Below are positions 1-11,559 of a DNA stretch of 64,000 nucleotides, in pieces. This stretch comes from Pogostemon cablin. Taxonomy: Eukaryota > Streptophyta > Magnoliopsida > Lamiales > Lamiaceae. A program made the position numbers and the translations under genes. Position 1 is the stretch's first letter, and every line of letters starts with the position of its first letter. Below the pieces are notes generated by a model. That model made no database searches and was not told the DNA's origin. It saw only the letters and a program-made list of their open reading frames with translations. The stretch is taken from contig CM042972.1 in the NCBI GenBank assembly GCA_023678885.1, positions 10,994,501 to 11,058,500 on the forward strand. The letters are read 5' to 3'.

Positions 1-913
1 ATCGATGCTGGTAACTCCAACTTATAGGCAACACTTCCTACTTTTTCAATGATAGTGAACGGTCCAACATATCTTGGACTGAGTTTCCCTTTCTTTCCAA
101 ACCGTATTATCCCCTTTATGGGAGATACTTTCAAGAATACCTGATCACCCACCTCAAATTCCAACTCTCTTCTCTGTTTGTCAGCATAATTTTTCTGCCT
201 ATATTGGGCAACTTTCATCTTCTCTCTAATCTGTGTTACAACATCTGTCATTTCACGAATCTAGTCTGGACCCAAAAGTTTCCTTTCTCCAACTTTATCC
301 CAATGTACTGGAGATCTACACTTCATCCCGTACAATGTTTCATATGGTGTCATCCCGATAGTAGACTGATAACTGTTGTTGTACGAGAACTCTATCAAAG
401 GCAAAATTTTGCTCCACTGACCCTGAAAATCCAACACACATGCTCTGAGCATATCCTCCAAAATTTGTATCGTACGTTCTGATTGACCATCAGTTTATGG
501 ATGGAATATTGTGCTGAAAGATAACTGTGTCTCCAATGCCTTATGCAAACTCTTCCAGAAAGCAGAGAAGAATCTCGTATCTCTGTCTGACACAATGGTA
601 AGTGGTACTCCATGCAGTCTGAAAATTGTGCATAGCGATTCATAGAATACGTAGAACAAATAGGAAGAATATGAGTGGACTTAGTCAATCGATCCACAAT
701 AACCCAAATGGCATCATGACCTTTAATTGTCTTTGGTAAGCTGGTGACAAAATCCATAGTAATATTCTTCCACTTCCACTCTGGAATAAATAAAGACTGT
801 AAAGTTCCCGCTAGTCTCTGATACTCGGCTTTGACTTGCTGACAAGTCAAAAATTTCACCACATATTGAGCGACATCTCTCTTCATTCCTAGCCACCGAT
901 AATGTAACTTCAA
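1..913 (-). pseudogene. Ty3/gypsy integrase, core and C-terminal part
   Basis: The minus strand continues the integrase zinc-finger domain (KLHYRWLGMKRDVAQ, then the CQQVKAEYQ motif) into the catalytic core (ITMDFVTSLPKT, WVIVDRLTKS, and further on FSYNNSYQSTIGMTPYE) and the C-terminal DNA-binding region (YADKQRRELEFEVGD, then GPFTIIEKVG) that reaches position 1. The frame shifts around 400-660, so no intact protein can be made. The frame continues upstream through Y-R-D-L-K up to position about 919, where the inserted stack begins. The other half of the integrase start lies at 12738-12963. Confidence 0.9.
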
Positions 914-923
914 ATCTCTATAC

Positions 924-2114
924 TGTTAGATTGTGTACTAAAAGTCTAACTTTTGTATGAAACAATGTTTTAACAATTTATTTGAAATGAGAATCATATG
1001 ATCAAACGTTTTTCATATTATAAATTATTTATATATTTTGTGCAAAAGTCCATTTACTTTATATTGTAGATAATATGTTATGCGACAACACGCGGAAGAT
1101 CATATTATCGATTTCCTTATAAAGTATAAACAAATGCTCACAATCGAGATAGATGGGGATAATCTATCGGGATAATTGTAGTGTGATTTGGTATTAGTTT
1201 GTCTTGACTATAAAATCACATTAGTATGCTTTGAGTGTATTGAGCAGGACCGCTTGAGATCGTTCGATTTATACTGACTATATAGGAGAACTTGATTTCT
1301 ATTATTATGGATGTTCGTGCTCTTAATCCCTACACAATAACCTCGACACGTAAGGCAGTATTTATCTCTTTGATTCATCAATGGGTGAGATTTATGTATT
1401 AAATCAATAAACTCGGTGAGTTGGAAAATAGTGTGCTGTTGATTGTAGAAGGAATCCGTGTCCGCTATAGGTTGATGATGTCCCCTTGAGGAGCTCATAA
1501 GGATTATCATGTAAATCTTGCAAGTGGATTAATTCTAGCATGATAATGAGGTTGAGTGGTACTACTCTCGGATGAGATATTAATTAATGGAGTTGTCAGT
1601 AACTTAATTAATTAATGGGCATTGTATATCTTAACCATGGGGAGACTGTCGAACTCATAATAAGAAGGAGTTCATAACGTAATTATGGGATTAGAGCTGC
1701 AGTACAGTAATAATATTTTAGTGAACTATATTATTATTATTGGACTTAAGTATAAGTTTTGGGTTAAACTTGGATACTTAAGCCCAATGGAGGCCCGACT
1801 CTAATTTCTCCTCCTGGTCCCTGTTGTAGCCCATAAATAAGTCATCTCAACTCCTGCAACCCTAATTCTAATCGCCACTTTTGACGTGAAAGAGAGGAAA
1901 AGAGCAGATTAAGAAGATCCTGAAGATCGTCACCCACACAACGTCACGATTGGAATTGGGAATACAGCAGAAGATCAAGAGGTTGTTCTCTGTAACTGTT
2001 CATCATCAACATACCCTGGTGAAAGGTAATACGTTTCTATCTTATTGCTTCCGCTGGATTAGAAACGCATAGAACCCTAACAGTTCACGCTAACCAAACG
2101 ATCGAACGCCAACA
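924..2114 (+). mobile_element. Solo LTR 1 inserted in the gypsy integrase
   Basis: The segment starts TGTTAGATTG and ends CGCCAACA, so it has the TG...CA ends of an LTR. It is 1191 bp long. The 5-bp target duplication is TATAC at 919-923; the partner TATAC lies at 12738-12742, because a CACTA element later inserted exactly at the right end of this LTR. A TATA-like CATAAATAAG near 1832-1841 followed by about 270 bp to the end suggests plus orientation (U3-R-U5). No coding domain is seen. It could instead be a short non-autonomous element, but no internal repeat pair is visible, so a solo LTR left by recombination is the simpler reading. Confidence 0.75.
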
Positions 2115-2169
2115 TACTAGTAGAAATCTGTGAATAGATATCGGTGATTCACCGATATCTATTCAATAT
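2115..2169. repeat. CACTA left terminal repeat and first subterminal palindrome
   Basis: This holds the terminal repeat and one palindromic GATATCGGTGA / TCACCGATATC unit at about 2138-2160. The sequence is interrupted by solo LTR 2 after 2169 and continues at 3586. Confidence 0.75.
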
Positions 2170-2438
2170 TGTAGGCACTTGAATTTTATTGTCTATTAAA
2201 GGAAAATATGTAGTAAATTAATGCAATAATTATCAATTATTTATTTATTTATTAAGGGATTTAAATAAATCTATTCATAAAATAAATGAATAAATAATTG
2301 ATAATTATGTCAGATCCAGTCAAATAAGTCTGACTTAAAGCTTAAGCAAGTGAAAGGCCCAAGGCCGCAGAATCAGGTCAAATCAGCCCTGGACCAATCA
2401 GATTGTGAGTTATTTATGGGGCGTCCTCACCCTTCACC

Positions 2439-2446
2439 TATATAAG
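2439..2446 (+). promoter_or_regulatory. TATA box of solo LTR 2
   Basis: The sequence CACCTATATAAGGAGCCCTC is a good plant TATA context, followed by a CA-rich start region (CATTCCACACACAC). In a solo LTR this may still start transcription into the CACTA element. Confidence 0.55.
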
Positions 2447-2567
2447 GAGCCCTCCTCCATTCATTCCACACACACTAAAACATCTGAAGACGCAAACGCT
2501 TCTAAAGAGATCAAGAATACGAGCAGTGCTCCCTTGAGATCTTCAAGCATCTTCAAGTCAAGAATAG

Positions 2568-3200
2568 CCTCCGATTAGAGATCAAGGTGCCAAGCCCCTC
2601 CAATTCGGCGTTCTTACAGTCATCCGCCTCCGATCAGAGATCAAGGTGCCAAGCCCCTCCGATCCGACATTCTTTCAGCTATTCGCCTCCAATCAGAGAT
2701 TAAGGTGCTAAGCCCCTTCGATCTAGCGTTCTTCCAGCCATCCGCCTCCGATCAGAGATCAAGGTGCCAAGCCCCTCCGATCCAGCGTTCTTTTAGCCAT
2801 CCGCCTCCGATCAGAGATTAAGGTGCTAAGCCCTTCTGATCCGGCATTCTTCCAGCGAACCGCCTGCAATCAGAGATTAAGGTGTCAAGCCCCTCCGATC
2901 CGGCGTTCTTCCAGCCAATCGCCTCCGATTAGAAAACAAGATTCTAAGCCTCTCCAATCTGACATTCTTCCAGCCAATCGCCTCCGATCAAATATCAAGG
3001 TTCTAAACCCCTCTGATCCGGCGTTCTTCCAGTCAGCCGCCTCCGATCAGGGATCAAGGTGCCAAGCCCCTCTGATTCGGCGTTATTCAAGTCAACAGCC
3101 TCCAATCAGATATCAAGGTTCTACACCCCTCCGATCCAGCGTTGGTCAGAAACAACACTTGGCCTGAGATCAAGGTGATAAGCCCCTCAGATTCGACGTT
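2568..3200 (+). repeat. 59-bp tandem repeat array inside solo LTR 2
   Basis: About 10.5 head-to-tail copies, each starting CCTCCGATCAGA and containing GATCAAGGTGCCAAGCCCCT; copies start at 2568, 2627, 2686, 2745, 2804, 2863, 2922, 2981, 3040 and 3099, with a degenerate last copy near 3160. The exact 59-bp spacing is not a multiple of three, so the array is not a conserved protein repeat. Confidence 0.9.
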
Positions 3201-3585
3201 TCTTCTAGTCAGACTCATCCAACATTCTTTGTGAAGTCAACGGTGTTCTACCAAATTGAACGGCATTCTTCATAAGAAGTCTTCAAGTCAACGTTCACTC
3301 CGAACAAAGGCTCGACCCATGCGGATCAACGTCAAGACTACACATTCGAGCTCGGACAAGCTTCATTCGAAGATCCGGCTCAACACACATGCTATCAACA
3401 CAGTCAACATACACTCCAGTCAAAGTCAAGTCAACAGTCAAGTCAAGGCCAAATTGGTTCGAGAGAAGAATCAGAGGATTGATTGAGATTGTTTCCTAAA
3501 TTATCATGTTTAATTCTTTTGGATTATTATTGTAATACTTTTGTATTTATTTTATCGTAAATACAAAATTTGTTGTTACAAGTAT

Positions 3586-4115
3586 TTTTATCGTTATTAA
3601 TGGAGGTGTTCTTAAAGGTCCCTAAATAGATATCGGTTAATTACCAATATCTATTTAATAAATAGATATCGGTGATTCACCGATATCTATTAATATTTCT
3701 ACCATTATTAATGGAGATGTTATTAAAGGTCCCCTAAATAGATATCGGTGAATCACCGTTATCTATTTGATAAATAGATATCGGTGATTCACCGATATCT
3801 ATTGATATTTCCACTGCTATTAATAGAGGTGTTAGTAAAGGTCCCCTAAATAGATATCGGTGATTCACCAATATCTATTTTGTAAATAGATATTCGATGA
3901 ATCACATATATCTATTACAAATTCACTGATATATCAATCTGATATTAAAGATATTGAACAATAGATATCGGTGAACCACCGATATCTATACACGTAATAA
4001 ATATCGGTGATCCACCGATATCTATTAAAAATTCACCGATATCTTTAAAGATGATATCAAAGATAAAGAACAATAGATATTTGTGATTCGCCGATATCTT
4101 TTCATGGTATACATA
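3586..4115. repeat. CACTA left subterminal repeat array
   Basis: A higher-order unit of about 117 bp (palindrome, spacer ATTAATGGAGRTGTT, AAAGGTCCCC, second palindrome) repeats, followed by more degenerate palindromes near 3960-4100. These arrays normally serve as transposase binding sites in CACTA elements. The array continues at 6044-6135 after solo LTR 3. Confidence 0.85.
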
Positions 4116-6038
4116 TGATGCGCGTTTTCTTTACACGCAAAATTAATCTTTAAGTATTAAGGATATCAGTTGCAGCTTAAGCAAGCGACCAAGTGAAATA
4201 TCGAACCCAAAGGACTGTGTATTATTAATTTAATTATTAACTAAATTAATTAAGACGAAATGTGGCAATAAAGATTGAGGATTTTAATTGTCAACTACTA
4301 AATAATTAATTAAAATAACAAATAAAATAAAATAAAACACTAGAAGAATACGAAAGTGGATCAAGTAGAAGAATAGGTAGCTCTAGGATAATCCGATTTT
4401 ACTACTTAACTTCACTCTCATATGCTGGCCGACTCTGCCTTGTGCACTATGGACGCATCACTAAACCATGCAAATCTACTCTATAGACACAAGTAAATAT
4501 GCGTGTAACATGTGTGAATAACATTGAAGCAAGAGACGTAATTTTATCTCCCCTTTCTAGGTACTATCAGTATCAATTATTTCTCACGTCTGAAACCTAA
4601 CCCGATATGATCTTTCTTTATAGGTACTATAAAATTACTCTATTTATCCTGCTTACTAACTCGAATTCAATTCAATTAATAAATATTCATATATGACAGT
4701 TCTAATGAAGTTTCGGAGTCCCCTCACTTAGAATCATAACATGAAATCTTGTTCAGCGGTGAACGCACTCAATCTACAACCAAAATATATATTCAGACTC
4801 TATATACCAATTGAAGATGCACAAAACGACCGTGAATATGGTTTAATAAAGCATAATCATATATAAAATAAATCCACAAGTAGTGTTGTACGGAGGACAC
4901 ACAAGAAAATTTAATTAATTCATAAAACCTTCATAAACCCTAAATCTACCAAAACGGTTCTAGCCCATGATGTTGCGAAGAACAATCATGGGGGTTGGAT
5001 AGATCTTACCCATATGTCTAAAAAATACAAGATAAATTAGGAAGCGAATAAAACCCTAGATGTGGGAGTCGTCGCGTCCTTCTCCGTCTTGAATCCTCCT
5101 TTTGGTTCTCCTCTTGATTTCACAGACGAATCTTCAAAGTGATGGATGGAGGAAAGGATGTGGATGATGGTTGGGGGGTGATCCCCCTTTGTGGGGTGTA
5201 GGATGATTGTGGCTCTCCAATCCAATCTAATGAATAATGATGTGATCAACATCCCCTTTTATACTTGTAAGTTCTTCTTATGGACCTAGAATGGGCTTTT
5301 TCTTGGAAAATACGCAAAAACACGCACTTGGGGTGTAAAAATACGAATCTGGCGCTGTTCAGGCATGTGGTTCGACCTAAGGCTTGGTCGAAGCATGGTC
5401 GAATCGAAATTGGCAATTTTTCGCACTTCAGGCTTCTGGTTCGACCAAAATGTCAGGTCGAACTAAACTGTCGTGGTCGAATCACACTTGCGCTGTCTCA
5501 CTGTTTCGCATATAACTTCCACATTCGAGCTCCGATTTGAGTGATTCTTATGCTCATGCGATCCTCTCTTCCATGGATTTCTATCCATATAAAGAACTTA
5601 AGAAAAAACTAAGCTTTGAATATGTAACAAGTCAGAAAGTAGAACATCCATTCTGTTCGGCACAGCTCGCGCGACGTCACCATTTTGCTCATAACTTCCT
5701 CGTTTGGAATCCGATTGAGGTGTTCTTTACGCCAAAACGATCCTCTTTTCAGTGGCTTTCCAACCATATATCACACTTCCCATTCAGAGCTCCACATGAA
5801 CACAAAAAAATTAAACAAGTTGGACATGCGTTTTTCAATATTCATACACAAATTACACATTTTCTCCAACTTTTTACTTTTGATCACTTTTTCCACCTAA
5901 AACATAATAAAACACCTCAAGTGCACCTTTTTCTCACATATATTGAATATAAGACACTTGTGCTAATACATGACAACAATATCAATAAAAAAATGTGTTA
6001 AATTGAACTTTAAAACACGCTTATTTTTACTCTCATCA
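4116..6038. mobile_element. Solo LTR 3 nested in the CACTA subterminal region
   Basis: Ends are TGATGCGCG...CTCTCATCA with a 5-bp terminal inverted repeat TGATG/CATCA and a perfect 5-bp target duplication ACATA (4111-4115 and 6039-6043). Length is 1923 bp. No pol or gag domain is recognisable; the open frames at 5280-6001 lack any known domain. The segment 5340-5480 contains several GGTTCGACC / GGTCGAA motifs, similar to those near 32600-32800. It could be a compact non-autonomous element rather than a solo LTR. Confidence 0.7.
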
Positions 6039-6043
6039 ACATA

Positions 6044-6135
6044 TCAATGTATCATCGATATCTATTTGTAAATTTACCTATATAAATAGATATGATATTA
6101 AAAATATAGGGCAATAGATATCAATGAATCACCAA
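6044..6135. repeat. CACTA left subterminal array, inner end
   Basis: Degenerate GATATC palindrome units (ATCGATATCTATTTG, ATAGATATCAATGAATCACC) continue the array interrupted at 4115. Confidence 0.7.
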
Positions 6136-9100
6136 TCTTTCTAATTTTTTTTAAATTTATTCAATTCATAATAATAATTTTAAATATAAGACATGATTCA
6201 AAAACAAACACATTGAATCTAACTAAAACTTCATTAATTAAACATTTCAATTACACAACTAATATCAATATTCAAATCATATTTCAAATACACATCGCAT
6301 ATTTTTATTATCCAACAAATAAGTATCCTCGAAAGAATGATAAATTCATTAAAACCCAAAACAACTAACGTAATGGCTGCCCATGGAGGTAGTATTTAGT
6401 AACCAGTGTTATTTCTCCTGCGAGCCTCCTGAAAATTGAAAAATAAAAACAAAAAGTAAATATCCATAAAGAATAATTAAATCCCAAGCTAATCAAATGC
6501 AAATATAAATAAGTATCATGTCCAAAGTCAGTTGAAGGGAAGTACAATTAGGAATACATGAAGTTGCTTTACTTGAGGAATGATATTCCCACCCATGTCT
6601 AATCCTATATGACATGAATAACATATGAACTGGAACTTTCCTATAAATCATACAACTAGATGTTATCAAGCACCAAGAGTATTCAATACACCAAGAGGGT
6701 CCCCTAGAATACTTTTGCTGGTACACTCGCACTTTTGGGATCAACAAAAGCAAGGGAAAGTGTATATACCTAATATTTTCATCTAAACGAATAGCAGCAA
6801 TAACAGAAAGTCGTACAAAGATTGAGTATAGAAACAAAGAATTTTCAAGAGTAAGTATACGTCAACATAAGAAAGCCAATAATCACGCCAAATAAAACGT
6901 AGGGAAGCAAACATACAGCAGAGCGAGCAGTTTTGGTGATTGCTCAAATATTTTCATTTAATCCAGATATGTGCCACTAAGGTAAAATCATGGCAAAACA
7001 ATATTGAAAACCTGCAAAAAAATTTCTATTCACTTCCAATTGGTAAAGCATAGACACTTTCTTGAAGAATTTCATAAAAATATCAAGCGCAAACCCTTAA
7101 GGTCTATTCGAGTTTTACAATGCTTATACTATAACTTAGTCATATGAAGAGCGACATCTAATACATGTGAGTCAAATATCAGGATTCTATTTCAAGTAAG
7201 TGAATTTAGAAATGCTATTATTCTGCTTCAATAAGACATGCAATATTAATCTCATAAATCCAAACTATAAACATCAGAACATACTGTAAGGATCATGTAG
7301 ATCGATTTGATAGTCAAAATTTCACACTAATTCAAATATGTAGGAACAATCTTATTATAAAATTTCTTAGGATTTCTCTCTTCACTAATGGAATCCACCA
7401 CCCAATTGTGAGGTTCCCATCATTAAGAGGTTCACGATAACCATGTGCCTATCATTACCATATCAATCTTATTTCATATTGTTCTCTTTGCATATCAGAT
7501 TTCAATACATTATCATGTTTGATATGTTAGCATTCAAATAGGATTCTCTTGTCTTTTTTACTGAATGTATACATCGAAGTTCAGTCAGAGTAAATTTAAA
7601 GATGCAAACAGAAAATGCACATTCAATTTTTTAGTTAAGAATGACTGTAAGTAAGACAACCTTGACACACTCCAAGAACTCAGTGTGTACAAAAAAGGCA
7701 ACAACTGCCCAAGTTTCGGGCAACATAAGCGTCAACAAAGCCCAACACATAAACAATATATTCCACCCATTAGAGTAAAGCGACATCACCACACACTATG
7801 CAGAATGGGGAAAAGTCAGGCTTTCTATTTAGTTATAGAATTCCAACTCACATGCAGTGCCACAGAGGAGTCGGAAAACAACAAACTTATTCCTGATATT
7901 AACTAGAAGACTAAGGATCAATTTAATCTTATAAAAGAGAAGCTAATAATTCATTCTTATTTACTTGAGCTGGAAAAAATTACTGCCACTTAGAAAAAGT
8001 TCAACTTATCCTGCTTCATCTGCTTGATACCATATAATAACTAGATCAAGCACCAATTTAACTCTTACTTGTCACCACTAGAACTAAAGGCATGCAACTA
8101 CGAGCTTATTTTAAAATGAATCATTTTTTTAATTTATTTACAAGATACCTGCAGCAGGTTAGAGTTTTTTCATTTTCTTTTGCAACTCAGATTTCAACGT
8201 TGAAGTGCCTTAGCCAAAATCTCCTAATAAATATCAAAACCTGAAAACAGCAAATATAATATCATAATGGTGGGAGACTGAGACGTACTACTATTATTAC
8301 AACGAAGCATTAGAAACATGTGTTGGATAGATAATTACTCAATATGGAACCAATTATAGACCTACAGTACCAGAAAGCAAGATTCTTGGATTCTTAAATA
8401 ATGCAAAGGTCTCCAAGAATAACATTACAAAGCTCTGAAACACATGTAAATTTAAGCTTGGAAAAATCAGACCTTTTTTCAAATAAGGTTTTTTTTTTAA
8501 GAAATATTATTAGGAATAAACAAAGATTGTATCCACATATTAAACTTGATTCAGTCAGGTTTACCTTAGCAGTACACACTTTTTCCGAAAATTGATTACA
8601 TTTGTGTAGAATGTATGTCACCAACCTGCCTCACTCCCAAGGCAGCTTGTAGGTGAGTCATATTAGTTCATAAGCTAAGTGTGAAAGAAAGTGTAAGCTT
8701 TGAGGCACAAACCTTTCGTATGAGATGTCCATTACAGCAGGGATAATAAGGACAGGTCGTTCCTCTCTCAGAATCCCCCCAGTGCTCAAAGATTCATATC
8801 ATGTATAATGTAATTTCATGTTTCATCGTCACACTGTAAGAAAATTAATACTATGAAGATAGCGGGTCGAATCTACTTATAAGTATCAAATGAGTAAATC
8901 AAGTAATTACAAAAAATAGGCATAGTTAGTGTTAAATAAGTTCGGGCCCTTCTAATATGTTGACATGAACTTTCCAGCCTCTTTTTACCTGATAAAAAAT
9001 AGGCATAGTTAGTGTTAAATAAAAGAACCAAAATATAGGAAGATCTAGATTTCGTCTTGAATGATTGGAATGAAAAAGGGGTCCCTTTTAAACTGTCAAA

Positions 9101-10262
9101 ATCTAGTCCATTTAACTAAAATGGCTGTCCTTGAATTTATCAGGCCTTCCGCTAGAACTTGTAATTTCAAAGAAAGGGTCCTTAAAATTCTACTATTTCT
9201 AATTTCAATATATTAAGCTCCTTTCCGTAAGAACTCAATATGATTTCCCTTCTATCATCTAGAAATAGATATACAAATATAAATTTCTATTTTTAGAGCT
9301 TAAACTGCAAATTTCACAATAACACATAAATCAAACAACGAGATGAATGTAAAATATTGATCTAAGTACGAGTCAAACTTAAGAAACTGACCACTTCTTC
9401 TAAGAGATTATCATGTTGGCATAACTGGAAACAACAAAAAGCTTTCTTCCTTGACGTTACATATTGCCATTTCTATGCAAACAATCAAATCACAGAATGG
9501 TTCTGACAAACTTGATAAGACAAGATTAGGATTAATAATTAGCAATGTACATTTTTAGTCAATAAATTTTTTAAATTCTAAGAATGAGCAATGTATCATA
9601 GTAATAGATGATTTCATACCTTAATGGTCCAATAGCCGAAAGAAAGAATCAGATGGAAGGCGTAAAAAATGACAGACGAATCCACAAGTTCGTAGTTAAT
9701 CTGTTGTATATGGTAAATTTAGGAACCCGTAGATAATCATTTACACCCCAAAACTACAGCGTTGTATATTCAACCAAAGAATAACCTATAGATGATGGGT
9801 AAAACATCAAACACCTCAAAACAGAAAATAAAATACAAAAAAATGATTGTATAATCTGCTGAGTGGATTTATAAGTCAGATTCAATAGTTTACCTTGTAT
9901 TATCGAGTACTAAAATGCAAACATGAACAAAGAGATATATAATGTACAGAATTAGATAAAAAAAAAAAATCTTAGGTTATCAAAAAAAAAAAATTATCTT
10001 AAAGAATTACAACTCCTGCACCCCTACAAAAGAGTATACAGAGAACAATGAAGTACTAGTACATTTTATGAATAATTGAGGGTTTCTTTGTTATTTACAG
10101 AAACTTAACAAAAAAAATGATGAATCATTTCCCCTTCCCCAAATAAGAAACATTATAACTCTAACATATAATTCTGCACTAGATAGTTCTATTTCCAATT
10201 ATTAGGTACCTAACAGATTAACAATAATTTTCAACAAAACAAACAAAAATCCAAGGAATTAC
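6136..10262 (-). other. CACTA interior, intron-like AT-rich DNA with weak exon-like islands
   Basis: Most of this stretch is AT-rich DNA without long frames. Two minus-strand islands look exon-like: 6365-6430, preceded by a pyrimidine-rich TTTTCAG and encoding RLAGEITLVTKYYLHGQPLR then a stop; and about 8707-8784, encoding GGILREERPVLIIPAVMD followed by ISYE and a GT. I could not assign either to a family. They fit captured host sequence in the same orientation as the PEPC and PH pieces further right. A tandem GATAAAAAATAGGCATAGTTAG duplication near 8915 and 8993 is the only repeat noticed. Confidence 0.35.
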
Positions 10263-10408
10263 CAGTTACAGCCAAGGATTTCATCAGCACAAAATCCAGT
10301 GGCGAACTTGAAGACGGTGTTGTCATATACGATCGGGATATCAGGTTCCAAGGATCTCATTCCTATGACTTTCACACACACCTTATGCATCACTTTGCCA
10401 TGTAAAAA
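10263..10408 (-). pseudogene. Exon-like segment of unidentified origin inside CACTA element
   Basis: The minus strand shows an open stretch bounded by a plausible acceptor (TATTGTAG) and donor (GTAATT). It reads HGKVMHKVCVKVIGMRSLEP, continuing DIPIVYDNTVFKFATG and FCADEILGCN. Amino-acid composition and lack of stops suggest true former coding sequence, but I do not recognise the family. Its orientation agrees with the other captured pieces at 10903-11090. Confidence 0.45.
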
Positions 10409-10902
10409 CTACAATATGCATAGTTAAGCCATAATTAAATGCCTACTAAAAACCAATTTACAAAAAATTATATTCTATCATTGGGAAATGAAAGTATCTA
10501 CAAAATTTTCATAAACATTAGTACCAAATCAGTTGACATGCTTGGAACAACTGATGTTTGATGGAAATCAATATTCATAACAATTCCAGAAGTCTACCTA
10601 GCTGCAATCAAACTGAAATTACAATTGACCTATATTAACTAGGAAAAAAGAAAAATTAATAAATATCATAAATTCATTATTGCTTTAAAAAAGAAAGAAC
10701 CTGAAATACTTACCCAAAATTCATTGTAATAGTTGAAAATCAAGCTCATTTACTATGGAGGCAGGAACCTGGAAAGCACCTTAATTCATTAAAATATGCA
10801 ACTTCATTCTACATAAAACATCGTGAACAACCAATATGCGTGTAAAAAGCTCACCTCAATATGTTTTGACCAATAAAGAAATATGTATAATCAAAGTGAA
10901 AT

Positions 10903-11002
10903 CCATATGGTCTCATGGAAGTAACTAATTCCAGCTCGCATCTCATCTTGAGGAGTAGGAGAATTTCTCCTGATTTCATCTGTTCGAAATGCAGCTTGTA
11001 TC
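10903..11002 (-). pseudogene. Captured phosphoenolpyruvate carboxylase (PEPC) exon fragment
   Basis: The minus strand encodes 33 residues, IQAAFRTDEIRR, then [12 protein letters not shown], then ISYFHETIW, which is the highly conserved N-terminal half segment of plant PEPC (family consensus there has ...[21 protein letters not shown]). Similarity stops sharply at both sides: after the final W the frame runs into ISL and a stop, and before the I the codon frame meets a stop. PEPC is a cytosolic enzyme that carboxylates phosphoenolpyruvate; this 100-bp piece cannot function. It is best read as host sequence taken up by the CACTA element. Confidence 0.85.
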
Positions 11003-11028
11003 AGTCAGTAAGGTGTTGATCCATAAGA

Positions 11029-11090
11029 TTTAGGCTTTCCCTTACACCATATTTAAGTAATTGAACTCCCTTTATTAGAGCAATCAATGC
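11029..11090 (-). pseudogene. Captured PH-domain exon fragment of a PRAF/RCC1-FYVE type gene
   Basis: After a good acceptor (CTTTTGCAG) the minus strand reads ALIALIKGVQLLKYG and, one frame away, KGKPK. This matches the start of the N-terminal PH domain of plant PRAF proteins (PH, RCC1 repeats, FYVE), whose family pattern is xALxALKKGxxLLKYGRKGKPKF. A single-base disruption lies between YG and KGKPK. The piece ends 26 nt before the PEPC fragment. Assignment rests on a short segment only. Confidence 0.6.
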
Positions 11091-11445
11091 CTGCAAAAGT
11101 GAAGAATAAATCTCAAAATCAATGGCAGATTAAAACAAACATAATACACAAATGGTGTGTAAAAATCAAGAACACTTCATTTAACCAGCTAAAAGGAATG
11201 TGAAGTCTCTGCCAAGAATTATGGACACTTGCAAATCAATGAAAAGAAATGCATACCTTGAGTTAAAAGATAATCTCAACATGAAGTATCATACTTAGGA
11301 GAACCATACCATATCATCGTCAAAATCATACATGTCAGTAGCTTAAAAGGTCCAAACAGCTTATGTTAGCGACACTGATTAAAAAGGATAAATAAAACCA
11401 TGAAATTTGGAAAGGAATAAACACATACTGGTATCCATTTTGAAT

Positions 11446-11520
11446 TAGATGGCATCTTCAGTAAAAATTTTCATGTTGGTATCAAGTTCAGCTGTAGCTT
11501 CTTCTCTCTTGGCAATAATT
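11446..11520 (-). other. Exon-like segment of unidentified origin
   Basis: The minus strand reads RIIAKREEATAELDTNMKI and FTEDAI before a stop. The charged composition looks like coding sequence, but no family is recognised. The opposite strand also has an open frame here; the minus reading is preferred because all other captured pieces lie on that strand. Confidence 0.3.
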
Positions 11521-11559
11521 CTATTTCAGCCCCATGAAACAAATATGAAAGTCCATCAA

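Larger units (their letters stand above)
2170..3580 (+). mobile_element. Solo LTR 2 nested in the CACTA subterminal region
   Basis: Ends are TGTAGG...GTTACA. The flanking 5 bp are AATAT (2165-2169) and AGTAT (3581-3585), a target duplication with one mismatch. Removing the LTR and one duplicate restores a CACTA subterminal unit that aligns with its neighbours near 3690 and 3800, which independently confirms the borders. A strong TATA (TATATAAG, about 2439-2446) gives plus orientation; the about 1.1 kb after it, including a 59-bp tandem array, would be transcribed leader/U5. The open frames in it follow the tandem array and look non-coding. Confidence 0.8.

Noticed and set aside
924..930. Alternative LTR 1 borders using CTGTTAG/CTAACAG (ending near 2092)
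   Set aside because: These ends give no target duplication, whereas 924-2114 gives TATAC on both sides once the CACTA element is removed.
2568..3200. CRISPR-like repeat array
   Set aside because: Copies are contiguous with no unique spacers, and the genome is a plant.
2823..3486. Open frames encoding repeated SDPAFFQ / PPIR words
   Set aside because: They follow a 59-bp tandem array whose period is not a multiple of three and lie within an LTR; no protein is supported.
5280..6001. Two overlapping open frames in LTR 3
   Set aside because: No known domain, AT-rich composition, and position inside an LTR-like element.
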